A program made the position numbers and the translations under genes. Shown here piece by piece: positions 36,503 through 45,898 of a DNA stretch of 64,000 nucleotides. Source of the DNA: Carboxylicivirga agarovorans (GTDB lineage: Bacteria > Bacteroidota > Bacteroidia > Bacteroidales > Marinilabiliaceae); assembly GCF_050589845.1 (NCBI RefSeq), contig NZ_JBNGPA010000004.1:240140-304139 (forward strand), given 5' to 3'. Under the pieces are notes generated by a model that worked only from the letters and a program-made list of their open reading frames with translations, had not been told where the DNA came from and searched no databases. Position 1 is the stretch's first letter. Each line of letters begins with the position of its first letter.

Positions 36503-38743
36503 TTACAGCTTAGCTACAAGAGTAAATAGAAAGCTTTGTCCGGGAGCATAAATAGCCTGATCAGTTCCTTTAACAGATCGTGTAAGATGCTCGTAATAGC
36601 TTTCATCAAACAGGTTATTGACCGAAGCGCTCAGCTCCAAATGTTGGTTAACGCTATAATTCAACGACAGATCAAGAACGGTAAATGAAGGTGTTCTTGT
36701 CTCTCCAAAACTACGGGCAATTCGATTTTGCTCAAGTACATGTCGTATGCTTACTTCGGGGCTTAGCTTATTGTTAAAATAATGACCACCTAGTAAATAC
36801 CTTAGGTCCAATGGTGGTATTTCAGGCAATGCTTCATCTGTATCGTCGTTTTTACCGTAAGTGTATGCTATGCTGAAACGATGCCGTAGCCTGGCAGGTA
36901 ATTTTTGCAACCACACAGCTTCAAAGCCCGCCAGCCTTGCATTATCGATGTTTATAAATTGGCGAACACCCGGACTGCCAGGCATTTTGGGAGAAATATC
37001 ATCTCTTATTTCTGATGATATATAGTTGTTCATCAATGCTATAAAACCTGTTATCTTTATCTTTGATGAATGGTCGCCATAGCTGAAACTCAAATCAACC
37101 TGATTATTTTGTTCAGAACCTAACTCAGGATTTCCAAGCATCTCATAGGGGTCAACCCCAACAGGTAGAAAGTTGATATAGCGTTCTGTTAAACTGCCGC
37201 TTCGATGGGCATGGCCCAGCCATAGTTCGGCACTGAATTTTGAACCCAGGCGATGTGTTGCGCCAAAGCTGATTGCCGGATTGATAGTTGTTGAGGATAG
37301 CTCATTGTAAAATGATGAAAAATTAGCATCCGGATCATCGGCATCGGCTTTATTGTATTCTATTCGCGCCGAGTATACTAAATTCCATTTATCCAATGAT
37401 TGCGTGAATTCAGCAAAAGCAGAAGCTTTGTTGATAAATGCATCCTGCCACACATTGTCGTAAACGGTATTTCCCATATTAGGCCCCATCAAAAAATGTC
37501 TGCTACGCTCACCTTCGGCTTTGTCTGCGCGAAAATCTATACCTGCGTATAGTTGATTCGTGTCAAATAGCCAATGACCTTCTGTTCGTCCTCCATAATT
37601 ATAGGTTTTGGCGGCTGTTTCGGCATTGACCATTCGTGGGTCCAGCTTCTTATTGAAATTATCCATGAGGTGATCAACATAAGTCAAATAAATGCTAGTG
37701 TTCCATTCTTTAAGTTTCTTCTTAAAACGGATGGAATGATGCAAACTACCCAGCCATGTATCATCTTTGCGGAGATCCATCGGCAGTGCCGGAAAATCAA
37801 CATCTGAAGCGTAGTTATGGCTTGCATTGAGACGAAGGACCTGGTTCGTGCCTGCCCTGAATGCCATTGAGGTACCAATATTATTTCTCGAGAATGATGA
37901 AAGTACTGTGTTTCCATCACCATCTTTGTAATTATCACCGCTTGAGTGTGAACCATACACTTTTATATCATGCGATTGACCATTAAAACCAAACAAGCCT
38001 TCGCTACGATAAATAACGCCGTTGCTTTCATAGCTGCCAGAGAGACGTCCCTTGATGCTTTTCTCCGACTCAAAGTCTGGCTGGTCTGTTTTAAAGTTGA
38101 TGGTGCCTCCAAAGGCATTGCCATAACGCAATGAATACGGGCCCTTTAAGATGGAGATTTGCGATAGCATATTAACCGGCATCTGGCTACTGGGAGGATC
38201 CATGCGATTCGGGCATGCTGCATTGGCACTTTGCACACCGTCCAACACAATATTCAGCCGGTCATATTTAAAACCACGTAACACAGGATCAAAGCCATAA
38301 TTACCACTCTTACGGATGAGTGCAATTTCAGGCATTTGACCCAATAAGGCCGACGCATCGTGTGACATGCGGTTCTGATTGTTAAAAAGGATGGATAATG
38401 AATCCGTATTGGCTTGGTGCAGAGCTATTATACTTACCGGGTGTAGTTCGTACTCATGATTTTGCCATTGGAATTCTTTCTTTTTTATAAGGGATTCGAC
38501 GTCAGTGGAACTAAGATGAATTATACCATAATTGACATGTGATATTATTAAGACTGAATTGGCGTCATATATCAATGTTATTATTCCCTCCTGGTCGCTG
38601 ATTCCTTGTTGCTTGCCATACTGGTAGTTAGCGTTAACGATGGGAGTTTGCAGGTTTTTATCAAGCAATTGGATCGATTGACCGCTTGATTTGGTGAAAC
38701 TCAAACACAACATTAACGCCACAAAAAATATGAATTTATTCAT
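36503..38743 (-). CDS. OprC/NosA-like copper TonB-dependent receptor
   Basis: Outer-membrane receptor of 746 residues: signal peptide (1-21), short N-terminal beta domain (22-95), plug (about 125-225) and beta-barrel to the C-terminal Leu. It carries CPNRM at 177-181 and DHLM with His358-x-Met360; these match the CxxxM and HxM copper ligands described for OprC, including the spacing of about 180 residues between them. MDPPSSQ after the first motif is also typical of this group. Copper uptake is therefore the likely role. A small Cys-rich exported protein is encoded upstream. Iron-siderophore receptors lack these residues. Confidence 0.88.
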   Translation of the reverse strand: MNKFIFFVALMLCLSFTKSSGQSIQLLDKNLQTPIVNANYQYGKQQGISDQEGIITLIYDANSVLIISHVNYGIIHLSSTDVESLIKKKEFQWQNHEYELHPVSIIALHQANTDSLSILFNNQNRMSHDASALLGQMPEIALIRKSGNYGFDPVLRGFKYDRLNIVLDGVQSANAACPNRMDPPSSQMPVNMLSQISILKGPYSLRYGNAFGGTINFKTDQPDFESEKSIKGRLSGSYESNGVIYRSEGLFGFNGQSHDIKVYGSHSSGDNYKDGDGNTVLSSFSRNNIGTSMAFRAGTNQVLRLNASHNYASDVDFPALPMDLRKDDTWLGSLHHSIRFKKKLKEWNTSIYLTYVDHLMDNFNKKLDPRMVNAETAAKTYNYGGRTEGHWLFDTNQLYAGIDFRADKAEGERSRHFLMGPNMGNTVYDNVWQDAFINKASAFAEFTQSLDKWNLVYSARIEYNKADADDPDANFSSFYNELSSTTINPAISFGATHRLGSKFSAELWLGHAHRSGSLTERYINFLPVGVDPYEMLGNPELGSEQNNQVDLSFSYGDHSSKIKITGFIALMNNYISSEIRDDISPKMPGSPGVRQFINIDNARLAGFEAVWLQKLPARLRHRFSIAYTYGKNDDTDEALPEIPPLDLRYLLGGHYFNNKLSPEVSIRHVLEQNRIARSFGETRTPSFTVLDLSLNYSVNQHLELSASVNNLFDESYYEHLTRSVKGTDQAIYAPGQSFLFTLVAKL

Positions 38744-38838
38744 TTTCGATGTGTGTAATGATTAATACAAATGGCACAACTTAATCTGTTAGTATAACTA
38801 ACAGATAGTGCACTTTTAATTTGAATAATATGAGGAAA

Positions 38839-39204
38839 TCAAGATTGAGGAGGGTGAAAAATTTCCGCAATAAATGTTTGAAGTTGAAAGGTATTAACCG
38901 TGTAATAACTAATTGTTTTAGAACTGCATATGATCCTGCTGGTTTGTGTTGCGACAGTAAACAGGTCGATTAATATTTTACGTTTAGATTGATTAGGATT
39001 GGCTTTGTCCTGCTCATTTTGTTGTTCCATCTGTTTTTTTAGTTGACAACAACCCTGACAATTGTTGTTATCAACTTCCTTTTGCACACATAAATTCGTA
39101 GCTATGTATTGCTGGTTGAGCTTAAAAACCAACAAAATAAATGAATCACCTATCGACGCGGTTAAGCTCGCAAGTAGTAGTAATATGGTAAGGTGTTTTT
39201 TCAA
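38839..39204 (-). CDS. Small Cys-rich exported protein upstream of the copper receptor
   Basis: 121 residues starting at a TTG (39204) that yields a clean signal/anchor, MKKHLTILLLLASLTASIGD, followed by CVQKEV and NCQGCCQLKKQMEQQ, a Cys cluster followed by a charged helix. Such proteins commonly accompany TonB receptors in Bacteroidota; metal binding is inferred from the Cys cluster and the neighbouring copper receptor. A longer frame from ATG 39243 would encode its first 13 residues from a terminator hairpin, so I consider it wrong. The C-terminal 45 residues show no recognisable motif. Confidence 0.7.
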   Translation of the reverse strand: MKKHLTILLLLASLTASIGDSFILLVFKLNQQYIATNLCVQKEVDNNNCQGCCQLKKQMEQQNEQDKANPNQSKRKILIDLFTVATQTSRIICSSKTISYYTVNTFQLQTFIAEIFHPPQS

Positions 39205-39245
39205 AAAAAAAGGGTGTGCTTTGATTTTATAACAAAGGCACACCC
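39203..39245 (-). terminator. Intrinsic terminator of the STN-type TonB receptor gene
   Basis: On the minus strand GGGTGTGC (39245-39238) pairs with GCACACCC (39219-39212), extended by CTTTG/CAAAG with one bulge, followed by nine T residues (39211-39203). It ends 24-66 nt after the receptor stop at 39269. The U-tract overlaps the TTG start of the Cys-rich gene. Confidence 0.85.
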
Positions 39246-39268
39246 GTTATGTTTTTAGTATCGTTTCT

Positions 39269-42043
39269 TTAAAAGTCGTCCTTGGCGTTTCCTAAGAATT
39301 TAAAGTTATAGGTAACTGTAAAAATAGGCTGACCAAATATGGACATTTTGTATCCCTGAATCTTGTCGCCTTCTGACCTGAAGAAAACGTTATAAGCATT
39401 TTGTCGACCCAGAACGTTGTATACAGCAAATGTCCATGAACTGTGATTGAGCTTTTTAGCAACCAGGTTACCATTCAATGTTGCTGCAACATCAAGGCGA
39501 ATGTAGTCAGGCATGCGCATTGAGTTGCGGTTTGAATAATAGACCTTGTCGGCTCCTCCAAAATTATAGTAGGCAACAGGGGCGGTGAATGGTCGACCTG
39601 TGCTGTAGAAAAAGTTAGAAGAAATATTTAGACGCCTGTTGAATTTATAATTGGCAACGAATTTGAAGTCATGTGGCTTATCGTAGTTAGCAGGAAAATA
39701 ATCGCCATTATTTACCTGTTCTTCATCAAAGTCACTCTCTATTTTGTGTTTAATTCGGGAATATGTATAGTTCATCCAACCGGTTAGTTTACCTCTTTTT
39801 TTCTGAACCATGAGTTCAATACCATAGGCTTTTCCGCTTCCATTAAGAACATCTGTTTCCAAATGCTCATTCATCACCAGCTGTGCACCGCCTTTGTAAT
39901 CAATAATGTTATGTAGGCTTTTATAATAGGTTTCAACAGAAGCTTCAATGCTGTTGTTTCTTAGGTTTTTATAAAATCCAATGGAGTACTGGTCACCTCG
40001 CTGTGGTTTCAGGTATTTATCACTTAACTTCCATATATCGGTAGGAGCCATTGCTGCAGTGTTCGATATCATCTGAATGTACTGATACATTCGATTATAT
40101 CCTAGTTTTATTGAGCTGTTGCCGCTTAAACGAATATTTGATGAAAAGCGTAATTCAGGACCAGAATAAAAGGAGATGCTGCCACTTCCATGTTCTGTTG
40201 TGTCGGTTATGTTTTCAATAGTGCGCGGTAAACCACTGGCGTAATTATATTGCGTTTTGGGTCCAAAATTACTGTACATCGAATACCTTAGGCCTGCAGA
40301 AATAGACATGAAGTGAGTAAGCTCAAATTCATCACTGATATAAACGGCGGCCTCCAGCGCTTGTTCTTTCTCAAGTTCCTTATAGGCAATAAGTGACTCT
40401 GTAGATGTTGGGCGTTGTTTACCAGGCATTAAGTCATACCATGTTGCTTGTAATCCAAAATCAATTTTGTGGTTTTTGCTTGATAAATATGAAAAGTCCG
40501 ATTTAAAACTGTATTGGTTAAGCTGGTAGTCAATTTCATGCAAAAGACTTGAATCTGTTCTTGATTCAGTTGTATAGTCGTAATTGCTGACAACTCCTGA
40601 AAATGTAGAAAATAATTTAGGACTGAATATGTGTTTCCATTTTAGAGTAGAAGCTAAAGTATTATACTCAAACGCATCTTCTGTGTAATAATCAAAGTCG
40701 TCGTGACTATAATAACCTGTCAGGTAGATACTATTTTTATCATCAATATCCCATGAAAAGCTGCCTTGTAAATCATGAAAGTTCGCTGAGCTGTTTTTTA
40801 GTTTTGGATCATCGAGTAATTTTAGTACCCAGTCGGAGTAGGTTGTACGGCCGGCCAGAATAAATGAGCTTTTATCTTTTTTTATTGGGGACTCCAGTGT
40901 AAGTCGACCTGAAACCGGGCTTATACCACCATTTATCTTGGTTTCCTTTCTGTTTCCTTCTTTAACGGTCATGTCCATTACTGAGGAAACGCGTCCGCCA
41001 TATTTAGCCGGGATACCACTTTTGTATAGGGTAATGTCTTTAATGATATCAGCATTAAAACCTGAGAAAAAGCCAAAGAAATGAGAAGTATTGATAATAG
41101 GTGCATCGTTCAGCAGAATTAAATTCTGGTCTGTACTACCACCCCTTACATTGAAACCGTTAGATGCTTCACCAACACTTTGAACCCCGGGAAGAAGAAG
41201 AGTTGTTTTGATAACATCAGCTTCACCCATGCCAAGGGGTAATTGTTTTAATGTTTTCATAGTAATCTTATCCATTCCCATGCGTAAGTTGCGAACAGGA
41301 TCTTCTGTCTTTGCGGTAATGGTTACCTCTTTCAGGGAGGTCGGTTTACTCTTCATTTCAACATTCAGAGAACCATCGGAGTGAATGACTATGTTACGAT
41401 AGGTGGTTTTCATTCCTACTGAACGATATTCCACTTTGTATTGACCCTTGGGAAGGGAAAATGAATAATGTCCATACAGGTTGGTCACTGTGCCGTTTTT
41501 CAAATCATCAATATATACAACAGTGCCAACGAGAGGCTCACCACTTTCAATATCTGTAATCTTTCCACTCAAGATAGCATTGTTTGAATAGAGGTTCTTT
41601 GCCTGGCTGCCGATTGTAAATACCAGGTATTCCTTGTTTATTTTTTCCTCTGTTAAGTCTTCTTTTTGAGGGGCTTCATAAATGATAGAGTCCAATGTTA
41701 TGGACTTTTTGTCTCTTATGTAATTCGAAAAGGTTTGTGCATAGTCTTTTTTGACTTTATAGTCACTTGTGAAAATTACATTGGTATTATCAATAATGGT
41801 ATATTCCAGTCCGCACTCATTAGCCAGCCATTGAATCACTTTATTGATAGGTTGCCCGGTGAAGTTAGGATTTAACTTTATATCCTTAATCCAGCTCTCT
41901 GCATAGAAAAACGTGTAATCTGATTTAGTTTCCAGTTGGGTGATTATTTCATCGAAGTCAAGTGAATCTTTTTGTAAAGTGATGTTTTGACCTGCTGCAT
42001 TGAATACTGGTAGGAGCAGTAATAAAAAAATAAGGCGTTTCAT
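39269..42043 (-). CDS. TonB-dependent receptor with STN and carboxypeptidase-like domains
   Basis: 924 residues: signal peptide (1-18), secretin/TonB short N-terminal (STN) domain at about 25-95 (FDEIITQLETKSDYTFFY), carboxypeptidase-regulatory-like beta domain at about 160-235 (GKITDIESGEPLVGTVVYI), plug at about 255-375 (GFNVRGGSTDQNLILLNDAPI) and a C-terminal barrel ending in Phe. STN domains usually talk to FecR-type anti-sigma factors, but no sigma/anti-sigma pair is here. Substrate unknown. It is preceded by a small exported protein gene 9 nt upstream, and diverges from a DUF4249 gene, a family usually found beside such receptors. Confidence 0.9.
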   Translation of the reverse strand: MKRLIFLLLLLPVFNAAGQNITLQKDSLDFDEIITQLETKSDYTFFYAESWIKDIKLNPNFTGQPINKVIQWLANECGLEYTIIDNTNVIFTSDYKVKKDYAQTFSNYIRDKKSITLDSIIYEAPQKEDLTEEKINKEYLVFTIGSQAKNLYSNNAILSGKITDIESGEPLVGTVVYIDDLKNGTVTNLYGHYSFSLPKGQYKVEYRSVGMKTTYRNIVIHSDGSLNVEMKSKPTSLKEVTITAKTEDPVRNLRMGMDKITMKTLKQLPLGMGEADVIKTTLLLPGVQSVGEASNGFNVRGGSTDQNLILLNDAPIINTSHFFGFFSGFNADIIKDITLYKSGIPAKYGGRVSSVMDMTVKEGNRKETKINGGISPVSGRLTLESPIKKDKSSFILAGRTTYSDWVLKLLDDPKLKNSSANFHDLQGSFSWDIDDKNSIYLTGYYSHDDFDYYTEDAFEYNTLASTLKWKHIFSPKLFSTFSGVVSNYDYTTESRTDSSLLHEIDYQLNQYSFKSDFSYLSSKNHKIDFGLQATWYDLMPGKQRPTSTESLIAYKELEKEQALEAAVYISDEFELTHFMSISAGLRYSMYSNFGPKTQYNYASGLPRTIENITDTTEHGSGSISFYSGPELRFSSNIRLSGNSSIKLGYNRMYQYIQMISNTAAMAPTDIWKLSDKYLKPQRGDQYSIGFYKNLRNNSIEASVETYYKSLHNIIDYKGGAQLVMNEHLETDVLNGSGKAYGIELMVQKKRGKLTGWMNYTYSRIKHKIESDFDEEQVNNGDYFPANYDKPHDFKFVANYKFNRRLNISSNFFYSTGRPFTAPVAYYNFGGADKVYYSNRNSMRMPDYIRLDVAATLNGNLVAKKLNHSSWTFAVYNVLGRQNAYNVFFRSEGDKIQGYKMSIFGQPIFTVTYNFKFLGNAKDDF

Positions 42044-42052
42044 AGGTTAGGC

Positions 42053-42787
42053 TTAGAGTGTGTCGATAAATTGAAGTAGTTGAGATAACTGGATATTACT
42101 CATTTTTTTATAGGATAGATTGATGGATTTAATCTTTTTCTTTAACTGTTTTTTATCATCCGGAAAGAGGCTTAATAACTTCTTCTTGCTTGTGACATTG
42201 AAGTACCGTCCGTTTTTAAGTAAATAACGATCGGTGTTGTATGAATAGGTTGGCAGAGCATTGTCAACGCCTCTTCTTGCAAAATGCCTGATCAGGAGTG
42301 AAGTTTGTTCAGAGTAATAAATTTGTTCGTAATAACCCGCTTTAATGCCGGGTTTAATAATGTTGTCTTTGAGGCTGATAAAGGTATAAGCTTGATTTTC
42401 AAATAGTATTGTGAATGAGTCTACTTCTGATTTAGCAAGTTGAATATAGGTATTTGAAAGTGTGTAGTGTTCGGGATTAACAACTAAAAGATCTTTATAG
42501 ATATCGTACAGTAATTTCTTTTTAGGGTATTCATCACCATCAATATAGATTGTTCCTGTTCCTGGCTTTGAATGCAGATAAGGTGTTTCGTTCGTTGGGT
42601 AATGGTAGGGTTTATACTCGCGCCCATTGATATACTCGAGCTCGTTATAGAATTTATTATTGTATAACTGAACTAGGGAATCTTTATGAATGGAAGAGCT
42701 GGGAAGAGCTGGATGCTGGGCCTTAAGATCATGACAAAAAGTAAGAATACTTATAAGGAAAGTTACAAGTGGGATTAGGTTACGCAT
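42053..42787 (-). CDS. Exported protein of unknown function upstream of the TonB receptor
   Basis: 244 residues with an N-terminal signal peptide (MRNLIPLVTFLISILTF). The mature part is basic and Tyr-rich (many KPYHYP, YSYNTDRYL-type stretches) and resembles beta-rich periplasmic proteins; I do not recognise a family. Its stop is 9 nt before the receptor start, so the two are probably one transcript and it may be a co-component of the receptor system. Confidence 0.65.
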   Translation of the reverse strand: MRNLIPLVTFLISILTFCHDLKAQHPALPSSSIHKDSLVQLYNNKFYNELEYINGREYKPYHYPTNETPYLHSKPGTGTIYIDGDEYPKKKLLYDIYKDLLVVNPEHYTLSNTYIQLAKSEVDSFTILFENQAYTFISLKDNIIKPGIKAGYYEQIYYSEQTSLLIRHFARRGVDNALPTYSYNTDRYLLKNGRYFNVTSKKKLLSLFPDDKKQLKKKIKSINLSYKKMSNIQLSQLLQFIDTL

Positions 42788-42942
42788 AAGGGTTTAGTTT
42801 TAAATGTGTAACAACAAAAATATAAAAAGCAAGCAATTGTTGACCTTTTAAACTTAAAAATCAATCATTTTATTGAGTAGGTGTTAAAAATTGAGTTTTT
42901 TTTTGCAGATTTGAATTTATTACCACACAACTTAATCCTATT

Positions 42943-44145
42943 ATGAATAGAATATTTATACCAATTGTTTTTCTTGCTTTAAGTTTTTCTTCTTGTCTTG
43001 AAAAATATGAAGTCAATATTAAAGATTACGAAGATTTACTCGTCGTCGATGCTTTAATTACTGATGAAGTTAAAAATCATCGGGTATATCTTTCCCGATC
43101 TGTCCCGAATTTAGACGTTCAGCCTTCTGTTGAATCCGGAGCCCTTGTGATTATTACCGATGAAACGGGTAAGGAAGAAGTTCTTACAGAAATAGAACCT
43201 GGAGTCTATGAAACAGATAAGCTGCAATTCATTGCCAGGGTTGGAGGTACATATAGCCTTTCTGTCAGAACCTCCAATGGTACTACTTATCAATCAGAAT
43301 CATGTACGTTATTACCTAAATCTAATATAGAAGATGTTCGTTACAAAGTAGGGAAAGAATGGAATTCAGATGAAACTGAAGAATATAATGGTCTTCACAT
43401 CATGGTTGATGGAGGTTCGTATGAAGGAGGGTATGTTCGTTGGTTATATGATGAGGACTGGAAGTTTAAAACACCATATCCGATTATGTTGGATTATAAT
43501 TACGAATTACAGGACTGGGAGCGTGTCAGGCCGGTAAATGAATTTTGCTATAAGAGCCATAGTTCTGATCAGGTAATAGTGCATTCGTTTGCAGGTCAGA
43601 GTAATTCCGAATTAAAGGATAAGCAAGTATGTTTTGTTCCGTCTGAAGAAACTGATAAGTTGACTGTTCGTTATAGTATTAATGTTAAGCAATTATCAAT
43701 ATCCAAACAGGAATATGAGTTTTGGAATAAATTGAAAATATCAACTGAAGATGTTGGTGATGTTTTTGGAGTTCAGCCTTTTTCTATTAGAGGAAATATA
43801 AAGAATATTAACGATGGAAAGGAGCCTGTTCTGGGATATTTTCAAACAGGCAGTGTTGCGTCAAAGAGAATTTTTATTGACAGAAATGAACTTGTTGATT
43901 TGGATTTGCCAATACGTAAATACAATGAAGGGTGTCGGGTTGATACTTTTATTGCTGACGGTTTATCGTATAGCTCTCCATTGGAGATTTATGAGACTTT
44001 GGTTATTACAGGTAGTTATAATCTTTATCAAGGGGTTGAAGCGGAAGGAAGTATGGCGATTATAGGACTGCTATTAGCTAAACCAAGATGTTCTGACTGC
44101 AGATTAACCGGAAATATTCAAAAACCAGATTTTTGGGTGGACTAA
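42943..44145 (+). CDS. DUF4249-family lipoprotein
   Basis: 400 residues: signal with lipobox LSFSSC (Cys18), then an N-terminal beta domain at about 28-110 (LLVVDALITDEVKNHRVYLSRS) and a C-terminal beta-rich region ending with CRDC-like Cys residues (RCSDCRLTG). DUF4249 proteins are outer-membrane-associated lipoproteins that usually accompany STN-type TonB receptors. Here the receptor gene is divergent, 900 nt away, which is an unusual arrangement. The next gene starts 10 nt after its stop. Confidence 0.85.
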   Translation: MNRIFIPIVFLALSFSSCLEKYEVNIKDYEDLLVVDALITDEVKNHRVYLSRSVPNLDVQPSVESGALVIITDETGKEEVLTEIEPGVYETDKLQFIARVGGTYSLSVRTSNGTTYQSESCTLLPKSNIEDVRYKVGKEWNSDETEEYNGLHIMVDGGSYEGGYVRWLYDEDWKFKTPYPIMLDYNYELQDWERVRPVNEFCYKSHSSDQVIVHSFAGQSNSELKDKQVCFVPSEETDKLTVRYSINVKQLSISKQEYEFWNKLKISTEDVGDVFGVQPFSIRGNIKNINDGKEPVLGYFQTGSVASKRIFIDRNELVDLDLPIRKYNEGCRVDTFIADGLSYSSPLEIYETLVITGSYNLYQGVEAEGSMAIIGLLLAKPRCSDCRLTGNIQKPDFWVD

Positions 44146-44155
44146 CAATACCAAT

Positions 44156-45826
44156 ATGAAAAAAACCTATTTAACCCTTTGCTGTATCTTTCTTCTACAA
44201 TCGCTTGTTTCTTCTCAAGAGAAACTTATTTTAACTACAGATCGCGATATTTATATTGGAGGTGAATCTATTTGGTTTACTGTCAATAATATATGTAATG
44301 AAACATTTCGGAATTCTGATCTTAGTAAGGTGACATATTTAGAAGTGCTGAACAGTGTAAACACACCAATTATACAGCAGAAATTATTTCTCTCAGAAGG
44401 ATCGGTAACATCGATGGTCACTATTCCTGATTCTGTTTCTACCGGTAATTATCTGGTGCGATGTTATACCCGCTGGATGAGTAACTATTCACCTGATAAT
44501 TATGAGGCAAAAGTCATATCAATCATTAATCCATTTGCAAATAATTCGTTACCACAGCAGTCGGTTGATGAAGGAATGGGTGACCAGGAAGCTGTTGTAT
44601 ACCCTAAGAAAAACATCTCAGGTATTGAAGGTTTAAAAGCCACTTATACCAATCGCCAAAAAGTTAAGGTTGACCTTGATGTTGAAAATTTGAATTGGAA
44701 TAGTTTGACTGTTTCGGTGGTTAAAACATGTTTGTATAAGCCAGTAGATTTTTCTTCAGCAGGCTCTTCTTCAGTATTTGCTGTTGATGGTACAATGAAA
44801 GTGCCTGAATATAAAGGGGAGATTATAAAAGGAAGGGTAATTAACACAAATACCAATGAATTTCTGGTCAATGAGAAAATGATGTTATCTTTTCTAAGTG
44901 AGAACCCTGTTCTGGAGTTTTCAGAAACCAATGAGAAGGGAGAGTTTGTGTTTGAAGCAAATCGCTTTGGCAGACAGGAAATGGTTATTCAGCCCTATTC
45001 GCCAGATACTGCGTTATTAAACTATAAAATTGAATTAGAGGATAATTATTCGGGTCACTATTCAACGCGTGAAATGCCTGCTTTGGACCTTGATACTGTT
45101 AGGGTGAATGAGATAAACAAAGCCATTATCAATATGCAAATCAATACGATTTATGCCAGTCATATGCCTGAAATAGAGTTGGCTGATTCAATTGAGCAAA
45201 TTCATTCATTTTATGGAGATGCTGAAAATACAATCCTGATAGATAAGTATATTGATTTACCTACCACAGAAGAGGTTGTGCGAGAAATCGTACCATACGT
45301 CAGTTTAAGAAAAAGTAAGGGGCAATATGATTTTAGGGTCTATGAAGAAAAATCACTGTATCCCAGAGATGGTGGTTCATTAACATTTGTCGATGGGGTT
45401 CCGGTACGTGATGCCAACCGTATCCTTGGTATAGACCCCAAGTATCTTGAAAAAATTGATGTTATTAACCTGAATTACTATATCAGAGATGAAAATCTGG
45501 GACGTTTGGTGTTGTTTTATACACGTGAGAATGATATGGGTAATATGGATTTTGATCAACGGATTTTCAGACAGGTACATGATGGTTTTTTAAATTCATA
45601 TACATATGACAGCCCTGATTATTCAATGGATAAGTTAGAGAAATCAAGATTAGCTGATTACAGAAATGTTTTGTATTACTCAAGTTATAATCATTTGAAT
45701 GACAAGAAAAAGGTAGGTATTGAGTTTTATACTGGCGATGATTCTTCTGATTATACTATGATAATTACCGGTGTTAATAAGAAGGGTGAAAAAGAAGTAC
45801 TGACCAGGTCTTTTGCGGTTCAATAG
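44156..45826 (+). CDS. Exported MG2-like protein with a TonB plug-like domain
   Basis: 556 residues. Signal peptide (1-20), an MG2-like domain (LILTTDRDIYIGGESIWF, about residues 24-115), a central beta domain (about 190-300), a plug-like segment (about 405-460, SLTFVDGVPVRDANRI ... YLEKIDVINLNYY ... LGRLVLFYTR) and an Ig-like end (VGIEFYTGDDSSDYTMIIT). It is a shorter relative of the protein at 28191, sharing the same order of domains. It is probably co-transcribed with the DUF4249 lipoprotein. It has no barrel, so it is not a receptor. Function unknown. Confidence 0.75.
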   Translation: MKKTYLTLCCIFLLQSLVSSQEKLILTTDRDIYIGGESIWFTVNNICNETFRNSDLSKVTYLEVLNSVNTPIIQQKLFLSEGSVTSMVTIPDSVSTGNYLVRCYTRWMSNYSPDNYEAKVISIINPFANNSLPQQSVDEGMGDQEAVVYPKKNISGIEGLKATYTNRQKVKVDLDVENLNWNSLTVSVVKTCLYKPVDFSSAGSSSVFAVDGTMKVPEYKGEIIKGRVINTNTNEFLVNEKMMLSFLSENPVLEFSETNEKGEFVFEANRFGRQEMVIQPYSPDTALLNYKIELEDNYSGHYSTREMPALDLDTVRVNEINKAIINMQINTIYASHMPEIELADSIEQIHSFYGDAENTILIDKYIDLPTTEEVVREIVPYVSLRKSKGQYDFRVYEEKSLYPRDGGSLTFVDGVPVRDANRILGIDPKYLEKIDVINLNYYIRDENLGRLVLFYTRENDMGNMDFDQRIFRQVHDGFLNSYTYDSPDYSMDKLEKSRLADYRNVLYYSSYNHLNDKKKVGIEFYTGDDSSDYTMIITGVNKKGEKEVLTRSFAVQ

Positions 45827-45867
45827 CAATTAAAAATCTGATCTGACGTAAAATTTTGAATTCTTGC

Positions 45868-45889
45868 TACCTTTGTATCTTGTACAAAG
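45868..45889 (+). promoter_or_regulatory. Candidate -7 box and dyad of nadB
   Basis: TACCTTTG at 45868-45875 fits the -7 consensus, and CTTTGTA-N5-TACAAAG (45871-45889) is an inverted repeat overlapping it, ending 10 nt before the nadB ATG. A repressor could sit here, but the -33 element is not evident. Confidence 0.4.
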
Positions 45890-45898
45890 ATTTTTCCA

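Noticed and set aside
39205..39243. ATG start for the Cys-rich gene
   Set aside because: Those codons are made of the terminator stem; TTG 39204 gives a proper signal peptide.
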